Source of the DNA: Pochonia chlamydosporia 170
Taxonomy: Eukaryota > Ascomycota > Sordariomycetes > Hypocreales > Clavicipitaceae
DNA length: 64,000 nucleotides
Assembly: GCF_001653235.2 (NCBI RefSeq)
Contig: NC_035790.1
Span: forward strand, 6,262,001 to 6,326,000
Direction of reading: 5' to 3'
In this document: positions 21,558-33,667 of the stretch, piece by piece
How positions within the stretch are numbered: the stretch's first letter is position 1
Layout of the letters: every line of letters starts with the position of its first letter
The notes under the pieces: model-generated
Database searches by the model: none
What the model saw: the letters and a program-made list of their open reading frames with translations, nothing else
Told to the model about the DNA's origin: nothing
Program-made: the position numbers and the translations under genes

Positions 21558-22610
21558 ATTCCATTCCTTGCGTGTGGTTGCTTCTTTTGCGTTTTGAGCT
21601 TGCCACTTTGGTACTGCCATTCGCGCCCATGAAGGAGAATTTGGCCTTGACGTGCGGTAATAGATGATTGCCCGTTGGGACTTTGCCGGAACAAATATAC
21701 GCCAGTAGTATGACCATGGTAAGGTTGAAAATCTCAACACGAGCCGATTCACCACTGCGCAACATTACGGATGAAGAGAAGACGATCCCTTAATTATCAG
21801 GATTGAAAGTGTGCGAGAACACGAATTGCTTGACAGTGCCTTTTTATTTTATATTTTTGTCATCTTGTGTTTACTTGATATGACCAAACCTACCACGGCG
21901 CAGAACAAATTGGGGGTATGATTGGTTGGGTGATCGTTTTAACGTCTAGGGGAGAACTAGGATGGATGGATGGGATGACAAGGCAAAACTGAATGTGGCT
22001 ATTGGGGAAAACTGACGTCGATGAGAATCAATCGTGCCATGTCCTCAAGTTGAAATGAGGACTTCCAGCGAACGACCACGATGTGTACGATTATCAGAAT
22101 GCATGCCACGTTTCCTTTGCGTTTTTTATGTTTTCCTTCATTACTGAGCTGCGGGTTGATGAAACTTGATGCGGTCACTTTTTGCGGCGTCGACGTCTCG
22201 CGAATCGGCAGCGTGATGTGGTTACAGATTGGATCCTTGGCGGTTTGGTCACTGGGGCTACAAATCGCTGTACTCGTAACAAGACAAGAAAAAAAAACCA
22301 ATGAAATTAAGAATCTATGGAAGAGTGAAAAATTCGTAACAAATAGTGATTTGGTCACGCAGAGTCAGACTGTGCGAACCGGCGTTTTCTGTCTTGGATC
22401 TCGTACTATACTACAAGTTTCCCCGCCGATTTCCTGCCTACTACATGGGTGGTTCAGGTGAGGATTAGAAGCTAGAATTAAATGGCCAGCTAGTCAAGGG
22501 ACGGGGTGTTGGGTAAACGTGGTGGTGTCCTTTTTTGGAATTGTGTCGAAGCAAGAGAGTTGTCGTGGCTATTATCAGACTGCAATGAACTGCTCAAGTC
22601 GACATCAGGT
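21558..22610. other. Convergent 3' intergenic region between the SR gene and PEX11
   Basis: 1.05 kb between two converging genes. Frames of up to 126 codons occur on both strands, but none has a clear start or domain. The 21780-22350 part is AT-rich and probably includes the SR-gene 3'-UTR. Nothing else stands out. Confidence 0.45.
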
Positions 22611-23437
22611 TTACGCAGTCTTCTTCCATTGAGAGTACATGCCGATCAAACTGCTCAATGTACCGGCGAGACCAACGAAGCCGTCATCGAAACCAGCCCA
22701 GCCGAGAGCAGAGGAGGGAACAGTAAGATCGCAGAGATCTGAAATGATTTGAAGCTGGCTAGCAGATCGCTCACTACGAATATTGCATTGTTAGTTGCAC
22801 ATGTTTGATAATCACATGTCAAGCTGGGGTGGTATGATGCCAGCACCAGCAAAAACAGCCCGGGAAGCGGGAACGAATCAATGGTAAATACTCACAGGGT
22901 AATGCGCTTGCTCTCAACAACGCCCTCACCATCCTTGCGGTCAATCTTGGCCTCCCGCTGCTTCAGCTGATACAACGTGTACAACTGAGCCGAGATGCTG
23001 AAGACCAGGCCCATGGCCCAGAACCTGTACCCATATGCCTGCAGCGTCTTCGCCTTCTCCCACTTCTTGATGCCCGCGGCATCCGGCAGCGCAGCCGAGT
23101 CAAACGTCAAGTAACCCGCGTAGCCGATCTGTCTGCCGATGGCGGCGTAGCGGAGGAACGAGTCGAAGGCCTTGGTATCGGCGGCGACGACAGCGGCCTT
23201 GAAGTGCTCGACGTTCTTGCCGACGCGGAGGATCTTGCGCGTCAGGCCAAACTGCTTCTTGGTGACGTCCCAGGGGGCGATCTGGGCCTTTGTGGCGTTG
23301 GTGCGCAGGAGATACCAAGCGTAGAAGCGGGCAAAGTATTGGATCGTGCGGAGGAGCTTGTCGCGGCCGACGGTGGTAGCGACGAAGCGCAGGTAGTGCG
23401 CGACGGTGGGGTGGTAGGCGAGAGCGTCGGCGACCAT
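22611..23437 (-). CDS. PEX11: Peroxisomal membrane protein PEX11
   Basis: Exons 23437-22896 and 22773-22611 (minus strand) give 234 residues, the usual PEX11 length. The intron has donor GTGAGT and acceptor TCGTAG. PEX11 is a peroxisomal membrane protein that elongates and divides peroxisomes. Visible marks are the start MVADALAYHPTVAHYLRF, the amphipathic helix region TVGRDKLLRTIQYFARFYAWYLLR that remodels membranes in the family, the KKQFGLTRKILRVGKNVEHFKAA block, a hydrophobic segment FWAMGLVFSISAQLYTLYQ, and the C-terminal exon with DLTVPSSALGW and a final membrane helix ending in basic residues. It is divergent from FBP1. Confidence 0.96.
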
Positions 23438-24901
23438 GGTGACGGGGATTTTTTTTGTTTACGGGATGAGGGTTGATTTTGATTTTCCCTTGTGGTTTAA
23501 TGGGGGAAGATGAGAAGGAGAAAGGTGGTGGTGGTTGTTTGCTTGGGGAGTTTGCACCAAAGGGGACCGGGCGCCGGAGAGAGCCGAGTTAAACGGGCAG
23601 CGGGGGTCGGTTATGATGGATATATTAACGGGATGAGTTGGCGATGCTATCTCAGTGAGTAGAGAGCAGACAAGTCTGGTATATAAGGCTTAAACCTGAG
23701 ATGCGGGGATAAAGGGAGACGTGAAGTAAAATTAAATTAATCCCAAGGGCAGGAGGATTGTCGTGGAACAATGCAATGCCATGGGAATCAAGCAATGCAA
23801 ATATCAGGCGTCTGTCCGGCGGCATCGGTGCAAAAGGTGGACGCACATGCCGAGGCTTTCGTTGTCAACGGCCCATGGGGAAGGAAGGTGTATTTCGGCG
23901 ACGACTGCCCATTATGGAGCCCCGCTCAATGACAGCTGCCAGACGACGAGCTCCTAGGTGTGATATTTGTCGGCGCGGATAAATGGATATCCGGATGGCC
24001 ACGTGAGCCATCCAGCGCCACAGCCAACTTCCAGCCACAGGTTCAATTGCCAGCCACAAGTGCTCATGATCCAGCATCAACCCACAATCTGCTTCTGCAG
24101 CATCCAGTTTGCTCAGGTTCCGGAAAATCCTCTTGTCAAGTGGATGCCCATTCCGCGTCCCCCAATCTCCAGCAATCACGGGCCCTTCCCCGAGAATTTG
24201 TCCACTGTCGGTACTCGAAGCGCGACCAGCTCGGTATCGAGCACCGAGCCTCGAATAACCGCTCCATCGACCACTTGCTGCCCGTGGCTTGCTGCGTCGA
24301 AAAGTAGCGGCTCACGGCCCATCCATTCGTGGATTTGATACCGGAAAAAGTGAAACCACATGACGGGAAGAGCAGGGCCAACACGTCCCGGGACCTGACT
24401 TGAATACCATGATGGATCGGATTGGCGGAAGCGGACGATGCGGGATGCGGAAGGTTGTCAAGTGTTGGCTGTCTTGGTTCCCATTGATTGTCGAGTAGAG
24501 CAGAGACCTATTACATACGCATTACCTTATGATTATCGTGACCTCATTTTCGTCTGTTCTTGTGGCTTAGAAAAGTGCTCGTCCCCGTGCCTCCCCTCTT
24601 TCTCTCGACTCCTCTTTGATATTTCCCATTTTTAAACTCTTTTGACATTTTATTCAAAGGGTTCATTTCATCACTTGCATCATCCACACGTCGACGTCAA
24701 AATACATCACGATACAATAGATACCCCGCTGCCCCTCCACCGAGGTTAGCTTTGACACACTCGCCGCAGCTCAGCCCGACACCAGCCGATTGCAACAAAG
24801 TCAATTCGTCTCGTTGAGTTGTCATCGTCAAACCTTTACTTCTTGTCGACATATCTTCTTAGCAATCAGCACATTGCAGTATCGCAGCATCAACCGGCAC
24901 C
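23438..24901. promoter_or_regulatory. Shared divergent promoter of PEX11 and FBP1
   Basis: 1.46 kb between the two start codons, with no coding frame of note. Two CCGAGG hexamers, at 23850-23855 and 24740-24745, match the core site of the fatty-acid regulators FarA/FarB (CTF1). By chance about 0.7 would be expected on both strands, so the count is suggestive only. A CT-rich tract before FBP1 (about 24560-24900) is likely its leader. Confidence 0.5.
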
Positions 24902-26089
24902 ATGACGGACAACGGCGAAAAGGTCAACACTAACATTGTGACGCTGACTCGGTTCTTGAACGAGGAGCAGACCAAGCACAAGGAGGCCAGTGGTGACTTT
25001 ACGTATGTTTGACTACCCATTTCTGCCATGGGCACCTTTGTCTCAATTTCCCGAAGAACAATGTCGGTTTCTCTTCCAACCCAGCAAACTAACCTTGCTC
25101 TTCTAGCCTCCTCTGCCACGCCCTCCAATTCTCATTCAAGTCCATCGCATACTACATCCGTCGCGCAACGCTCGTCAACCTCACCGGTCTCGCCGGCTCC
25201 TCCAACACCACAGGCGACGAGCAAAAGAAGCTCGATGTCATCTCCAACGACCTCTTCATCGAAGCCATGCGCTCTTCCAACAAGTGCGCGCTGCTCGTCT
25301 CCGAAGAGGAAGAAGACATCATCTACTTTGAAAACGCCACGGGAGCCCGCTACGCAGTCGCTTGTGACCCCATCGATGGCTCGTCCAACCTGGACGCCGG
25401 TGTCTCCGTCGGCACCATCTTTGCCGTCCACAAGCTCCCCGAGGGCTCCAAGGGCTCCAAGGAGGACATTCTCAAGCCGGGCACCGAGCTGGTCGCAGCT
25501 GGGTTCACCATGTATGGCGCCTCTGCTCAGCTTGTGCTCACCATGAAGGACAGCTCCGTCAACGGCTTCACGCTCGACAATGGCATTGGCGAGTTTATCC
25601 TGACGCATCCCAACATGCGTATTCCCCGATCGAGGGCCATTTACTCCGTCAATGAGGGTAACTCGCTGTACTGGGAGGAGAACACCATTGGATACTTTAA
25701 CTCGTTGAAGCAGGCGCAGTCCAATGGCAAGCCTTACTCTTCGAGATATATCGGCTCCATGGTGGCTGATGCGTACAGAACGCTGCTGTACGGTGGTATG
25801 TTTGCGTATCCTGCGGATAAGAAGAGTCCCAAGGGGAAGCTGCGTATCTTGTATGAGTGCGCACCCATGGCCATGGTCTTTGAAAATGGTAAGTTTATTT
25901 ATACTAGAAATTAGTCAAAAGACTTTCATATGAGTGGTGCTAACATGTGTTGGTGTAGCTGGTGGCCAAGCTATCGACAGCAACATGAAGCGCATGATGG
26001 AGGTCAACCCCGAGCACATCCACGACCGTTCGGGTATCTTCATGGGCAGCTACGACGAGATTGAAAAGGTCAAGGCTTTCCACAAATAA
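24902..26089 (+). CDS. FBP1: Fructose-1,6-bisphosphatase
   Basis: Exons 24902-25002, 25107-25888 and 25959-26089 give 337 residues. The introns have donors GTATGT and GTAAGT with acceptors TTCTAG and GTGTAG. The enzyme hydrolyses fructose-1,6-bisphosphate to fructose-6-phosphate, the committed step of gluconeogenesis, in the cytosol. Key features are the metal-binding loop CDPIDGSSNLDAGVSVGT (from about residue 119), the preceding acidic Glu cluster SEEEEDIIYF, the substrate loops NEGNSLYW and RYIGSMVAD, YGGMFAYP, and the C-terminal GGQAIDSNMKRMMEVNPEHIHDRSGIFMGS. In fungi this gene is glucose-repressed; its divergent pairing with PEX11 fits growth on fatty acids or other gluconeogenic carbon. 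Confidence 0.98.
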
Positions 26090-26315
26090 ATACAAAACAA
26101 TAATGTAAAGAATGGACTATGAGGAGATGGAATGGGGACATTTTATGGTAATTTTACAGAGGCAACTAGCATGAGCATATGCAGGAATAAACAAAACGAA
26201 TCCGACCCCAAGTATCCTGGCTTTTTATATTCCCCAATCAAAATGCCACACCATCCTTCTAACAGATAAATCATATCTTCATCTAACAAACAAGCATATA
26301 TACACCCCATAACCT

Positions 26316-27393
26316 TTACCACAACCTGGGCAACAGCTTCGGCGTATTCTTCTTCCACTCCCGGTAATCCTTTCTATCACCATACTTTTCATCGTGCCGT
26401 GCCTCCGTCAACGGTATACCAGACACCTTTGTCAACAGAAACCCAGAAAACGCAGGCGCAATAAACGACAGCGCCGTCGTGGCAAGAATACCACCCGGCG
26501 ACGTAAATCCCAGAGCCAACTGAACAGGTTTCAAGGCCAACACTCCCGCACAGGTAGTTGCGAGGCCAGTCCACAGCGAAATTTCGCCAAAGTAATGCGG
26601 AAACCGACTACCCTCATTAGCAAACAGCGCCGATTCAACCAACGGAGGAAAAAAAAAAAACGTACCACAGGCCAAAAAGACCCGTCTTCAAAAACTGCTC
26701 ATCGTGCTCCTTCTTCCTCCTCCCCTCCACCCACCTACTCTTCTGGATATCCGCGGCCGTCTCCAGCGCAATACCGCCGGCCCAGACCCCAATCCCAAGT
26801 ACATCCGTGACAGTCACGCGGGGGACGGCAGCGAGCGCCGCTGCGGGAACGGCATTCACCGCCATGACGGGCATGAGCATCAGCGACACCCAGATGGCTT
26901 GCATGAAGAAGGAGAAGGCGAAGCGGAGGGGCTGGGTGCGGAGTTTGTCGAAGCGTGCGTCGTGGCCTTCTTGTGTGATGCGGTGGAAGAGATATATGCC
27001 TACTGCGTGGATGTTGGTATGCCATTTTCGACTACTACATGTCTTTTTGCGGTCTTTTAACGAGGGGAGGGGATACATACGTCGTGTGGCCCATGTGATT
27101 GCCATTCCTGTAAGGGCTATCTGTCTCCAATTCCACGCACTGCTTGCAAAGAGCTTTGGTAGCGCTGCATTTCCAACGCGGCTTCGTAGCTGGGGAAGAT
27201 AGAGACTGAGTGCCCCTACGGCGAGGAAGGTGAGCGAGCCGGAGAAGTCGAAGAATCGTTCTGTGCCTGCGAGGACGCTGGGCAGTCCGGCGGCGAATTG
27301 GATGGCGAGCGCGGCGCCGACGGAGGGGACTACAGTTCGGAGGAGGGGGGATTTGAAGTTTGTGATGTGGAGGAGGTGGTTGAGGATGGACAT
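26316..27393 (-). CDS. DUF1295 / steroid-5-alpha-reductase-like membrane protein
   Basis: Exons 27393-27081, 27002-26666 and 26607-26316 (minus strand) give 313 residues. I chose the ATG at 27393 (MSILNHLLHI); an in-frame ATG at 27501 would add a basic, unconserved 36-residue leader. Intron 1 (donor GTATGT, acceptor ACGCAG) restores ATRLGIYLFHRITQEGHD, a family hallmark; intron 1 also happens to have no stop in frame. Intron 2 has donor GTACGT and acceptor GGGTAG, joining to RFPHYFGEISLW; a GTTTTT/AATGAG alternative would give WYGSRFPHYFGE in the same frame. Five or six membrane helices are visible, with the Arg-x-Pro-His-Tyr-Phe-Gly-Glu motif of DUF1295 proteins, which resemble NADPH-dependent sterol or fatty-acyl reductases. 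The substrate is unknown. Confidence 0.8.
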
Positions 27394-27775
27394 TGTCGCG
27401 ATAATCCACCGGTGGTTGATGGCGACGGCGTTGAAAGGAGGAATTGGGATTGGGGGATGTGAGAAAATATCAATTGGCTTCCTACGTCGCTGCGCATGCA
27501 TTTTACGGGTTGTTTAGAACCGCGTCAATACTTGACAATATGATGTGTCATGATCGCGGTGCTGGGTGGTGACGTTGTTTAGGTTTCGAGATGCTAGCTC
27601 CGATCGCCCCACTCTGGTTCGTCGGGAAGATCGCGATAGTGCTTACGGCATTTGCAAGATGGAAGATGATGGCAGTATGAGATGCTTTGACAGTTGATAT
27701 TTCGTGTATTTCGTGATTATATGTATTACTATTGATGTAATGTTTTCTAGGAGTGTACGCCGTAGGTATCTTTGT
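27394..27775. other. Intergenic region, no gene seen
   Basis: 382 bp: the promoter of the DUF1295 gene and the 3' flank of the CIA30 gene, both on the minus strand. The stretch around 27690-27750 is AT-rich. Confidence 0.45.
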
Positions 27776-28701
27776 CTACACCAGTCCACAGAGCAAGCTC
27801 CTCCACCCTGTCTTATTGCCTGCATCTTTCTCTGATGCTGGAGTTACAGCTTTTAAATCATCCTCTTCGTCATCGTGATTCTTCTCCGTCGCATATGGGA
27901 CGTGTTTAAATGCCGAGATGGCGAAGAGGTGTAGCTCAAAGTCGCCTTCTTGCTCTCCAAAGAAACTTGAAACAACTGTTAGCATCAAATCTCAGCTTCA
28001 AAAGAGGAAGAAAGGAAAAAAACTCACCTCCTCATTATCAACCCAACCCTCTTGATGTTGCTCAAATCCAACTCCCCAGCATCCTTCTTTTCCCTCCCTC
28101 TGTAGGTGGCCTTGAAATCAGCCCATCTCAGCTTCACATCCCCAGGCTTCTTGGCCACAAAATCAGCCTCCCAGCTCACTGTGCTCTGTTCACGGCCATC
28201 GTCCCTAGGAGGCAGAATCTCATTCTTGAGCGTCAGGACATACTTCTTCCCGTCTGCCCTGTCTGGTCCTCTGATGGAAACGATGATGCCCTCGTACTCC
28301 TTGAGATTCAGAGACAGAGTGCCCAGCGAGTGCTGTGATGCGAAGCCTGCGCCACCAAGGGCAGTCGTGTCCAGGTGGCCGTGGAAACGGGCATGTTCAG
28401 GACTCTCGACGGAGAGATAGGACTGGCTGGCGCCTCCTCGGACGCGGTCATCCGAGGTTACCCAAGTGTCTGAGGACCATGGTCTAGAAGAATCGTATTA
28501 GAAGTGTTGGTTGAAGAATCATGCTAGTTTGTTTTGTTATATGTGAAGGTATTTTGACATTGGAGGGGGTAGGCGTAAAGAGGAGATACGCCGGGGTCGA
28601 TGGACACATGGTGTTTGTTTTCGTGTTGGGTTAGATTCAGAGTATGCAAGGGAATCATCATACCGGTCTCCGCCATAGAGGTACAAAATCTGATCAGGCA
28701 T
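27776..28701 (-). CDS. CIA30-domain protein (complex I intermediate-associated protein 30-like)
   Basis: Exons 28701-28664, 28483-28028 and 27965-27776 (minus strand) give 227 residues. Intron 1 has donor GTATGA and acceptor TTCTAG; intron 2 has donor GTGAGT and acceptor TTCAAG. The N-terminus reads MPDQILYLYGGDR, then PWSSDTWVTSDDRVRGGASQ, the conserved galactose-binding-like start of the CIA30 fold. Other marks are FHGHLDTTALGGAGFASQ, the Tyr-Glu-Gly-Ile-Ile-Val-Ser-Ile strand, SWEADFVA, LRWADFKATYRGR, and GDFELHLFAISAF at the C-terminal strand. Family members assist complex I assembly in mitochondria or are cytosolic NAD(P)-linked relatives. There is no obvious mitochondrial presequence, so the cytosolic subgroup is likely. 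An acidic Asp/Glu patch lies near the C-terminus. Confidence 0.85.
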
Positions 28702-29471
28702 CGTCGTTCCTCCGGTGCAGGTCGATCGGCAATTACTTAATTAAGCTATTCCCCTGTAATCTGCAGTCGTCGTTTATGCGGAAGGCTGGCTGTTTGTTGG
28801 TTGAGTACCCCAGCTACAGAGAAAGGGCTGTGTGATGTGACGAGGCTGTCAATGACATAATACCGAAGCCGTCTTGTTGGGTTTCGGTTCGTTCGTCGGT
28901 TTTTGGTTGGCTGGTTGGTGGGTGGATCGAGAGGTCGGTCGGGCCATGGATATGGATGTGGATGTGGATGTGGATGAATGAATGGTTCAACAAGGTGCAG
29001 CCCCCAGCTCGTTTCCTGTTGACGATAGTTGCATACGGCCCGGGTAGATGCATGGAATGAATGATGGGGAGCAAAGGTTGGTCATGGTCATGGGGCTGAG
29101 TGCTCTGTCGTCGCACATACATACCGCATTTGCTTGTCTTGTCGATCAATTGTGGACGAGACGACAAGTGCAATTATTAGCAACGACCAACAGCTTCCGA
29201 TGCTTGAACCAACATCATTGAGATGTGTAAAGTACCTGAGAGGGTGTGTTTGAGCAATACCGTCAATTGGAGAGCGTCCCGAGCATTGAGCCTTGCCATA
29301 TGCAAAGCTCGTACAATGGCGTCTCTGATTGGCCAAGAGTACGGGGAGTGCCCCAAAAAATGGATCGTATCTTGAGGTCCGCGCCATCCATGTCCCTGCG
29401 GCACCAAACCAAACCAAACGAAGTACCATTCTCTCACTGTCGCTCTCTCTTGTCCTCATCTTCCAGTCCCA

Positions 29472-29505
29472 ATGTTCCATGTTCCATGTTCCATGTTCCA
29501 TGTCC
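29472..29505 (+). repeat. Heptanucleotide tandem ATGTTCC x4
   Basis: Four perfect copies of ATGTTCC followed by a degenerate fifth (ATGTCCC). Confidence 0.85.
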
Positions 29506-31611
29506 CATCATCTACAGTCACTATCCATCCCCATGTCATCCACATGGGCGGCGCAGCGAAGACGTCCATCGTGGTGAAACCCTACAGCGCTATATATTTC
29601 CTAATTGCTTCCGAAATGCTACGTCAGTCGCAACGCTGAATGAATGGTAAGACATAGGCGCCTTGTCAAAGGGAATAACTTCACACACGCCTCTGCTGTC
29701 TTGCTTCCCAGGTACCGCGTCGGTAGGTGCTCATTCACTCCCTGCATAATGTCTGGTCTGTGTGTACGTTGAAATTAATTATAGCATCCCGTATTCTGAG
29801 CACACGCAAATGATGAAGAAATGTCTACGGAAGCAGTCGACTGTCAATTTCCCCCACGTCCCGAGATCGTCAAGTCAGTCAACAGCTTAACTCCGTTTAC
29901 GAACAGTCTAGTCACTCCATGGCTACACAGCAGAGCGTTTTACTCCATCTTTCGCCTTTAATTTTCTCCGCAATCGGTACGAACCCCAAATTCCAAATCA
30001 CCGCGATTCATTCACGCAGACCACGCCACAGCACAGCAACTTGGATGGAGCGTATCACGATTGCTTCTATTTTTTATTTCTTGCTTTCTTCAAGGTTTCT
30101 GCCACCATTGTTTTTTTGCCTCTTTTTTAAATCCCGCGCGCCATCAAGCAAGCCATATCAACACCGCCCCTGTCCCTACCGAAGGCACACGCCCCCTTTT
30201 GCTAATTTAATCCACATGGCTGGCTTCGCACACCACAAGACATGGACCGATTTGATGCCAAATTTGAATTTCATCACAACCAACCGTCAGTGCCGCTCTT
30301 CTGGGTCCGAGCCATCCAGTCAGTCACCGAGTCGCCGTTTCGGTCTTTTTCTACACGCACAAACCCGAACCTTCTGCCTCTCTTCTCCCCAACTTGTGTC
30401 TTTGGGGGCCGAACGCCATGGTCCCTACCGGGCAATTGTGGCCGCCTTTCTGGCCAATCCGTTGGTTCGTTCGTTTATTAATGCTGCCTGGGATCAGATG
30501 AGACAAGACGAGACAAGGCCAAGGCCCCAATGATTTTGATGGCGTTGTCGTTACTTGCGGCTCCATCGTCGTTTGGTTGTCTGTTTGGTCGTTTTTGCGC
30601 ACTCCCCCCCTTCTTCCCTTCGAATCGACTCCATATCATGGCACGTCTCTTTTATTCCGTGGGACCTACGGATATACCTTACAAATCTTGGCTTTGTCGT
30701 GGCTCCCCTGCTTGTCAGCAGTTTGTTGGTTTTGATCCACGGACTCCGGCTTTACGGCCCGTCACTTGCAACTGCCATCCCATTTGATCTCCGAGTGCAT
30801 TGTATCTTTGTATCATTGTATCATTCATCGTATCGCTGGCCGCGGGTTCTGGGACCTTTGTGGCTATATGTCAAGTTGTATGAATTCCTCCGCTGAGAGG
30901 CGCAAGTGAACCCCCACGCTCATCAAGTATGGAGTACACAATCATGCCATTTTACTGTCATGATTCCAACTGACTCCATTCCCACGTTGCCACTATCCCG
31001 ACCCATAGCTACGATATCATATTGCACATGCACTGTACTGTACTGTATTCCACTCTTTTTGACTCTGTAATTATACGCACATACAAAGACACAATTTGTC
31101 AAATCCACTTCATGTGCAAACGCAAATCATTCCCCCTCCTGGCCAATGCAGCTTCTCCAGATTGGTAATTTTGCCCGCTCGTAAACCTGGCCCTTGCTGG
31201 CAGCTAGGAGTCAAGGACCCTAGGGGACATTCATTTCTCAGCCGTTTCGCTACTCTGGCCAACGACATTCGAGAATGCGCCTTTTGTTCGGTTTACTTGC
31301 CACCAGTTGATACCGATGAACACCAATGTTTTGGTGAAGTCGAGTATTTGTAAAATGCAGCCGGATTGGCACATGCACACCCCTGGGACATTGAGGACAA
31401 AAAAGACAAGAAGGAAAAAAAAGTACCACCCTCTTCGCTCATGCCCATGCCATGCCATTGCCATGCTCTCTATGTGTCCCAGTGGCCACGGCATGCAACT
31501 GTACCATTCACTCTTCCATCCATCCATCCATCCACCTGTCCATCGCTCCGCCTCGTTCCGTCAGAGCCTGGTTTGGTCTGCTCCGAAACATTTGCCGGCC
31601 AAAGACAAGGC

Positions 31612-31657
31612 GTCCAAGTCCAAGTCCAAGTCCGCGTCCATGTCCAAGTCCACGTCC
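31612..31657 (+). repeat. Imperfect hexanucleotide tandem (GTCCAA-like)
   Basis: About seven or eight units of GTCCAA with variants (GTCCGC, GTCCAT, GTCCAC). The frames across it would encode Ser-Lys or Pro-Ser repeats, which I take as an artefact of the repeat. Confidence 0.75.
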
Positions 31658-33667
31658 GCACACAGTCCGGCCAAAGGTCTGCACCACCATGTGCTCTCAC
31701 TCTCAGCACTCGGGCCGTTCTGCAGCCTCATCTACTCCGTACACGGTTACAAGCCTACTGGACTGTTGCCGGAAACTCTGTCTATCATCTGTTCTAGTGT
31801 TGTCGCTGCCTGCTCTGCCTGCCCTCCCAACAGTGCTGATCGCTGCACTTGTTGCATTAATACCATCCTCTGTGCATTTACAAAGTCCTGTGCTGCAGGA
31901 ATCATTTCCAAAGGTATCAACTGTCAGTTCTGTCTCTGTCAGAGCAACCGTCCATTCATTGTGTTGTAGGCTATGCCCGATGACCGTGTCACCCATCCTC
32001 CTCGCAGAGCCTCTTGTTGCCTACCCAAACCCCATACAGCACACTCGGTATCATAAGTCCAGAGCCGTAATATCCGCCCGGTAACAGTCATCCAGTAGTA
32101 TCAAAAGTCATAATTATTGCAAAATCAGAAAAACACCAGACACCCTTATCATTGGTGCAATATCCAATTCCTCGCCCGTACCATAGCACTCCCTACATGA
32201 TATTGAATAACAGAAACCGCTTGCACCGCTGCACCAAAAGACAAAAGCAGAAGCCCGCCGGTCCTCCTGCAGACCCCGTGCCAGCCCTGTGTCCAGATTG
32301 TGCCTCCCATCGGTGGCGGGCTGAAAAGGCGGATGCACGTCGTCGTCAAGGGTCCTCCGTCCTGAACAGCCAGCCCACATGTAGCGTAGCAGCAAAAAAA
32401 AAAAAGAGAGAGAGGTTGCAGCCAATGCCTCACTCTCAGTGTCTTTCTGTATGCACTTGTTCGCATTTTTTCTGGGTTCTTGCTTTCCCCCCCGCAGCAG
32501 CAGGCACACCCAGGGCTCAGAAACCCGTCCGAGGAGCAAAAAGTCGGGTTACGCAGCGGAACGGAATGGGTGAGGGGGAGGGGGATGGGCTACCCAAAGG
32601 CGTCGCTGGGCTTGCATATTGTCACAAGTGACACATACCAATGTGTTCGCGGACTCCGAGACATGTTTGTACCTGGTCTGGTCGAACAGGACTGACAGGG
32701 TTGAAGTGACTGGACTGGAGCTTCGAGGCGGAGGGGAGAAGACAAGATGCTACAGTGCCGCGCGGGAGAGCCACGCCCATGCCCATCGACGTCACCGACG
32801 GGACGATACCGATCGTACCTAAGACAATGTGCGGAATAATGGGATCGCTTTTCAGGGCTCAGGAATTTGTCAAGAGTCAAGAGTGTTGCCTTCAAACTGT
32901 GTCAAAGAGCACGCGCTGTGTGCTTCTATTCTCATTTCTTGAGAGTGAGAGAGAGAGAGATATCTACCGTGTACACATATCCAAATGAAGCCCGCTAAAT
33001 AGAAACAGAAAAACAGAATCATGTCTTGGTATCCTCCAGCGCAGAAAAAAAATAGTCCCCATCGCCGCCGCAGCCTGGCAGCTTTCCCAAAACGCCTGGC
33101 CAAGTATAGTAAAATATCAACAGTGAAAGCCAAACTCTCCCAGATCCTCCCCCCATTTTTTGTTTCCAACCTCATCAACGAAAGTGTCCCCAGGCCCTGC
33201 CTTGAAATGCAATCGAGACTTCAAAAGGCCCAGAGGCGATGAAGGGGGGGGGCAAAGCACACATTTCAGCCGTGTCAAACTCGCCTTGCCTTGTATATGC
33301 GTGGTGACCCTCTATCCCGTCCGTGTATTGTCCCTGCGCCGCGGCTGAATGCCAAAAACAGAAACATGTTGTCCGAAAGCCTCAGCCCTTCCCCTCCAAC
33401 TCAAGCCGAGTATTCTTGACAGGCTTGTTGTGTAACCGACTGCCCGCCACCCGGCTCGGATAAGGCACAGACGTCTCGTACACCAACCCATGTACACGCA
33501 CTCGGACACACGCAGAAGAGTCCAGAGAGAATGAGGCGGTAGTCGTCTCACAAATGGTAACAAAGTGTCAAGGGCGGCGGAGATGCTACTGGTGTTCCTG
33601 GTGAGTGTTCGCGGGCGAACACTGCGTGCTCTCGTTGTCGCCCCTCTCCCACCGCTGCCTGATCAAA

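Larger units (their letters stand above)
28702..33667. other. Gene-free interval downstream of the bZIP gene (5 kb)
   Basis: No coding sequence could be supported, although frames up to 220 codons occur. The interval carries several simple repeats: GGATGT-type at about 28945-28983, four copies of ATGTTCC at about 29472-29499, CATC repeats near 31517-31535, and an imperfect GTCCAA repeat at about 31612-31657. An ATGTCTGGT copy is at 29749. It could hold the long 3'-UTR of the bZIP gene or a non-coding transcript, but nothing in the sequence proves either. Confidence 0.5.

Noticed and set aside
23640..23710. tRNA-like stretch (TATCTCAGTGAGTAGAGAGC resembling an A box)
   Set aside because: No B-box sequence follows at the right distance and no acceptor stem pairs, so it is not called as a tRNA.
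31307..31969. 220-codon frame rich in Lys-Ser repeats
   Set aside because: The repeats come from a GTCC(A/G)A microsatellite that gives low-complexity peptides in several frames. No conserved feature was found.
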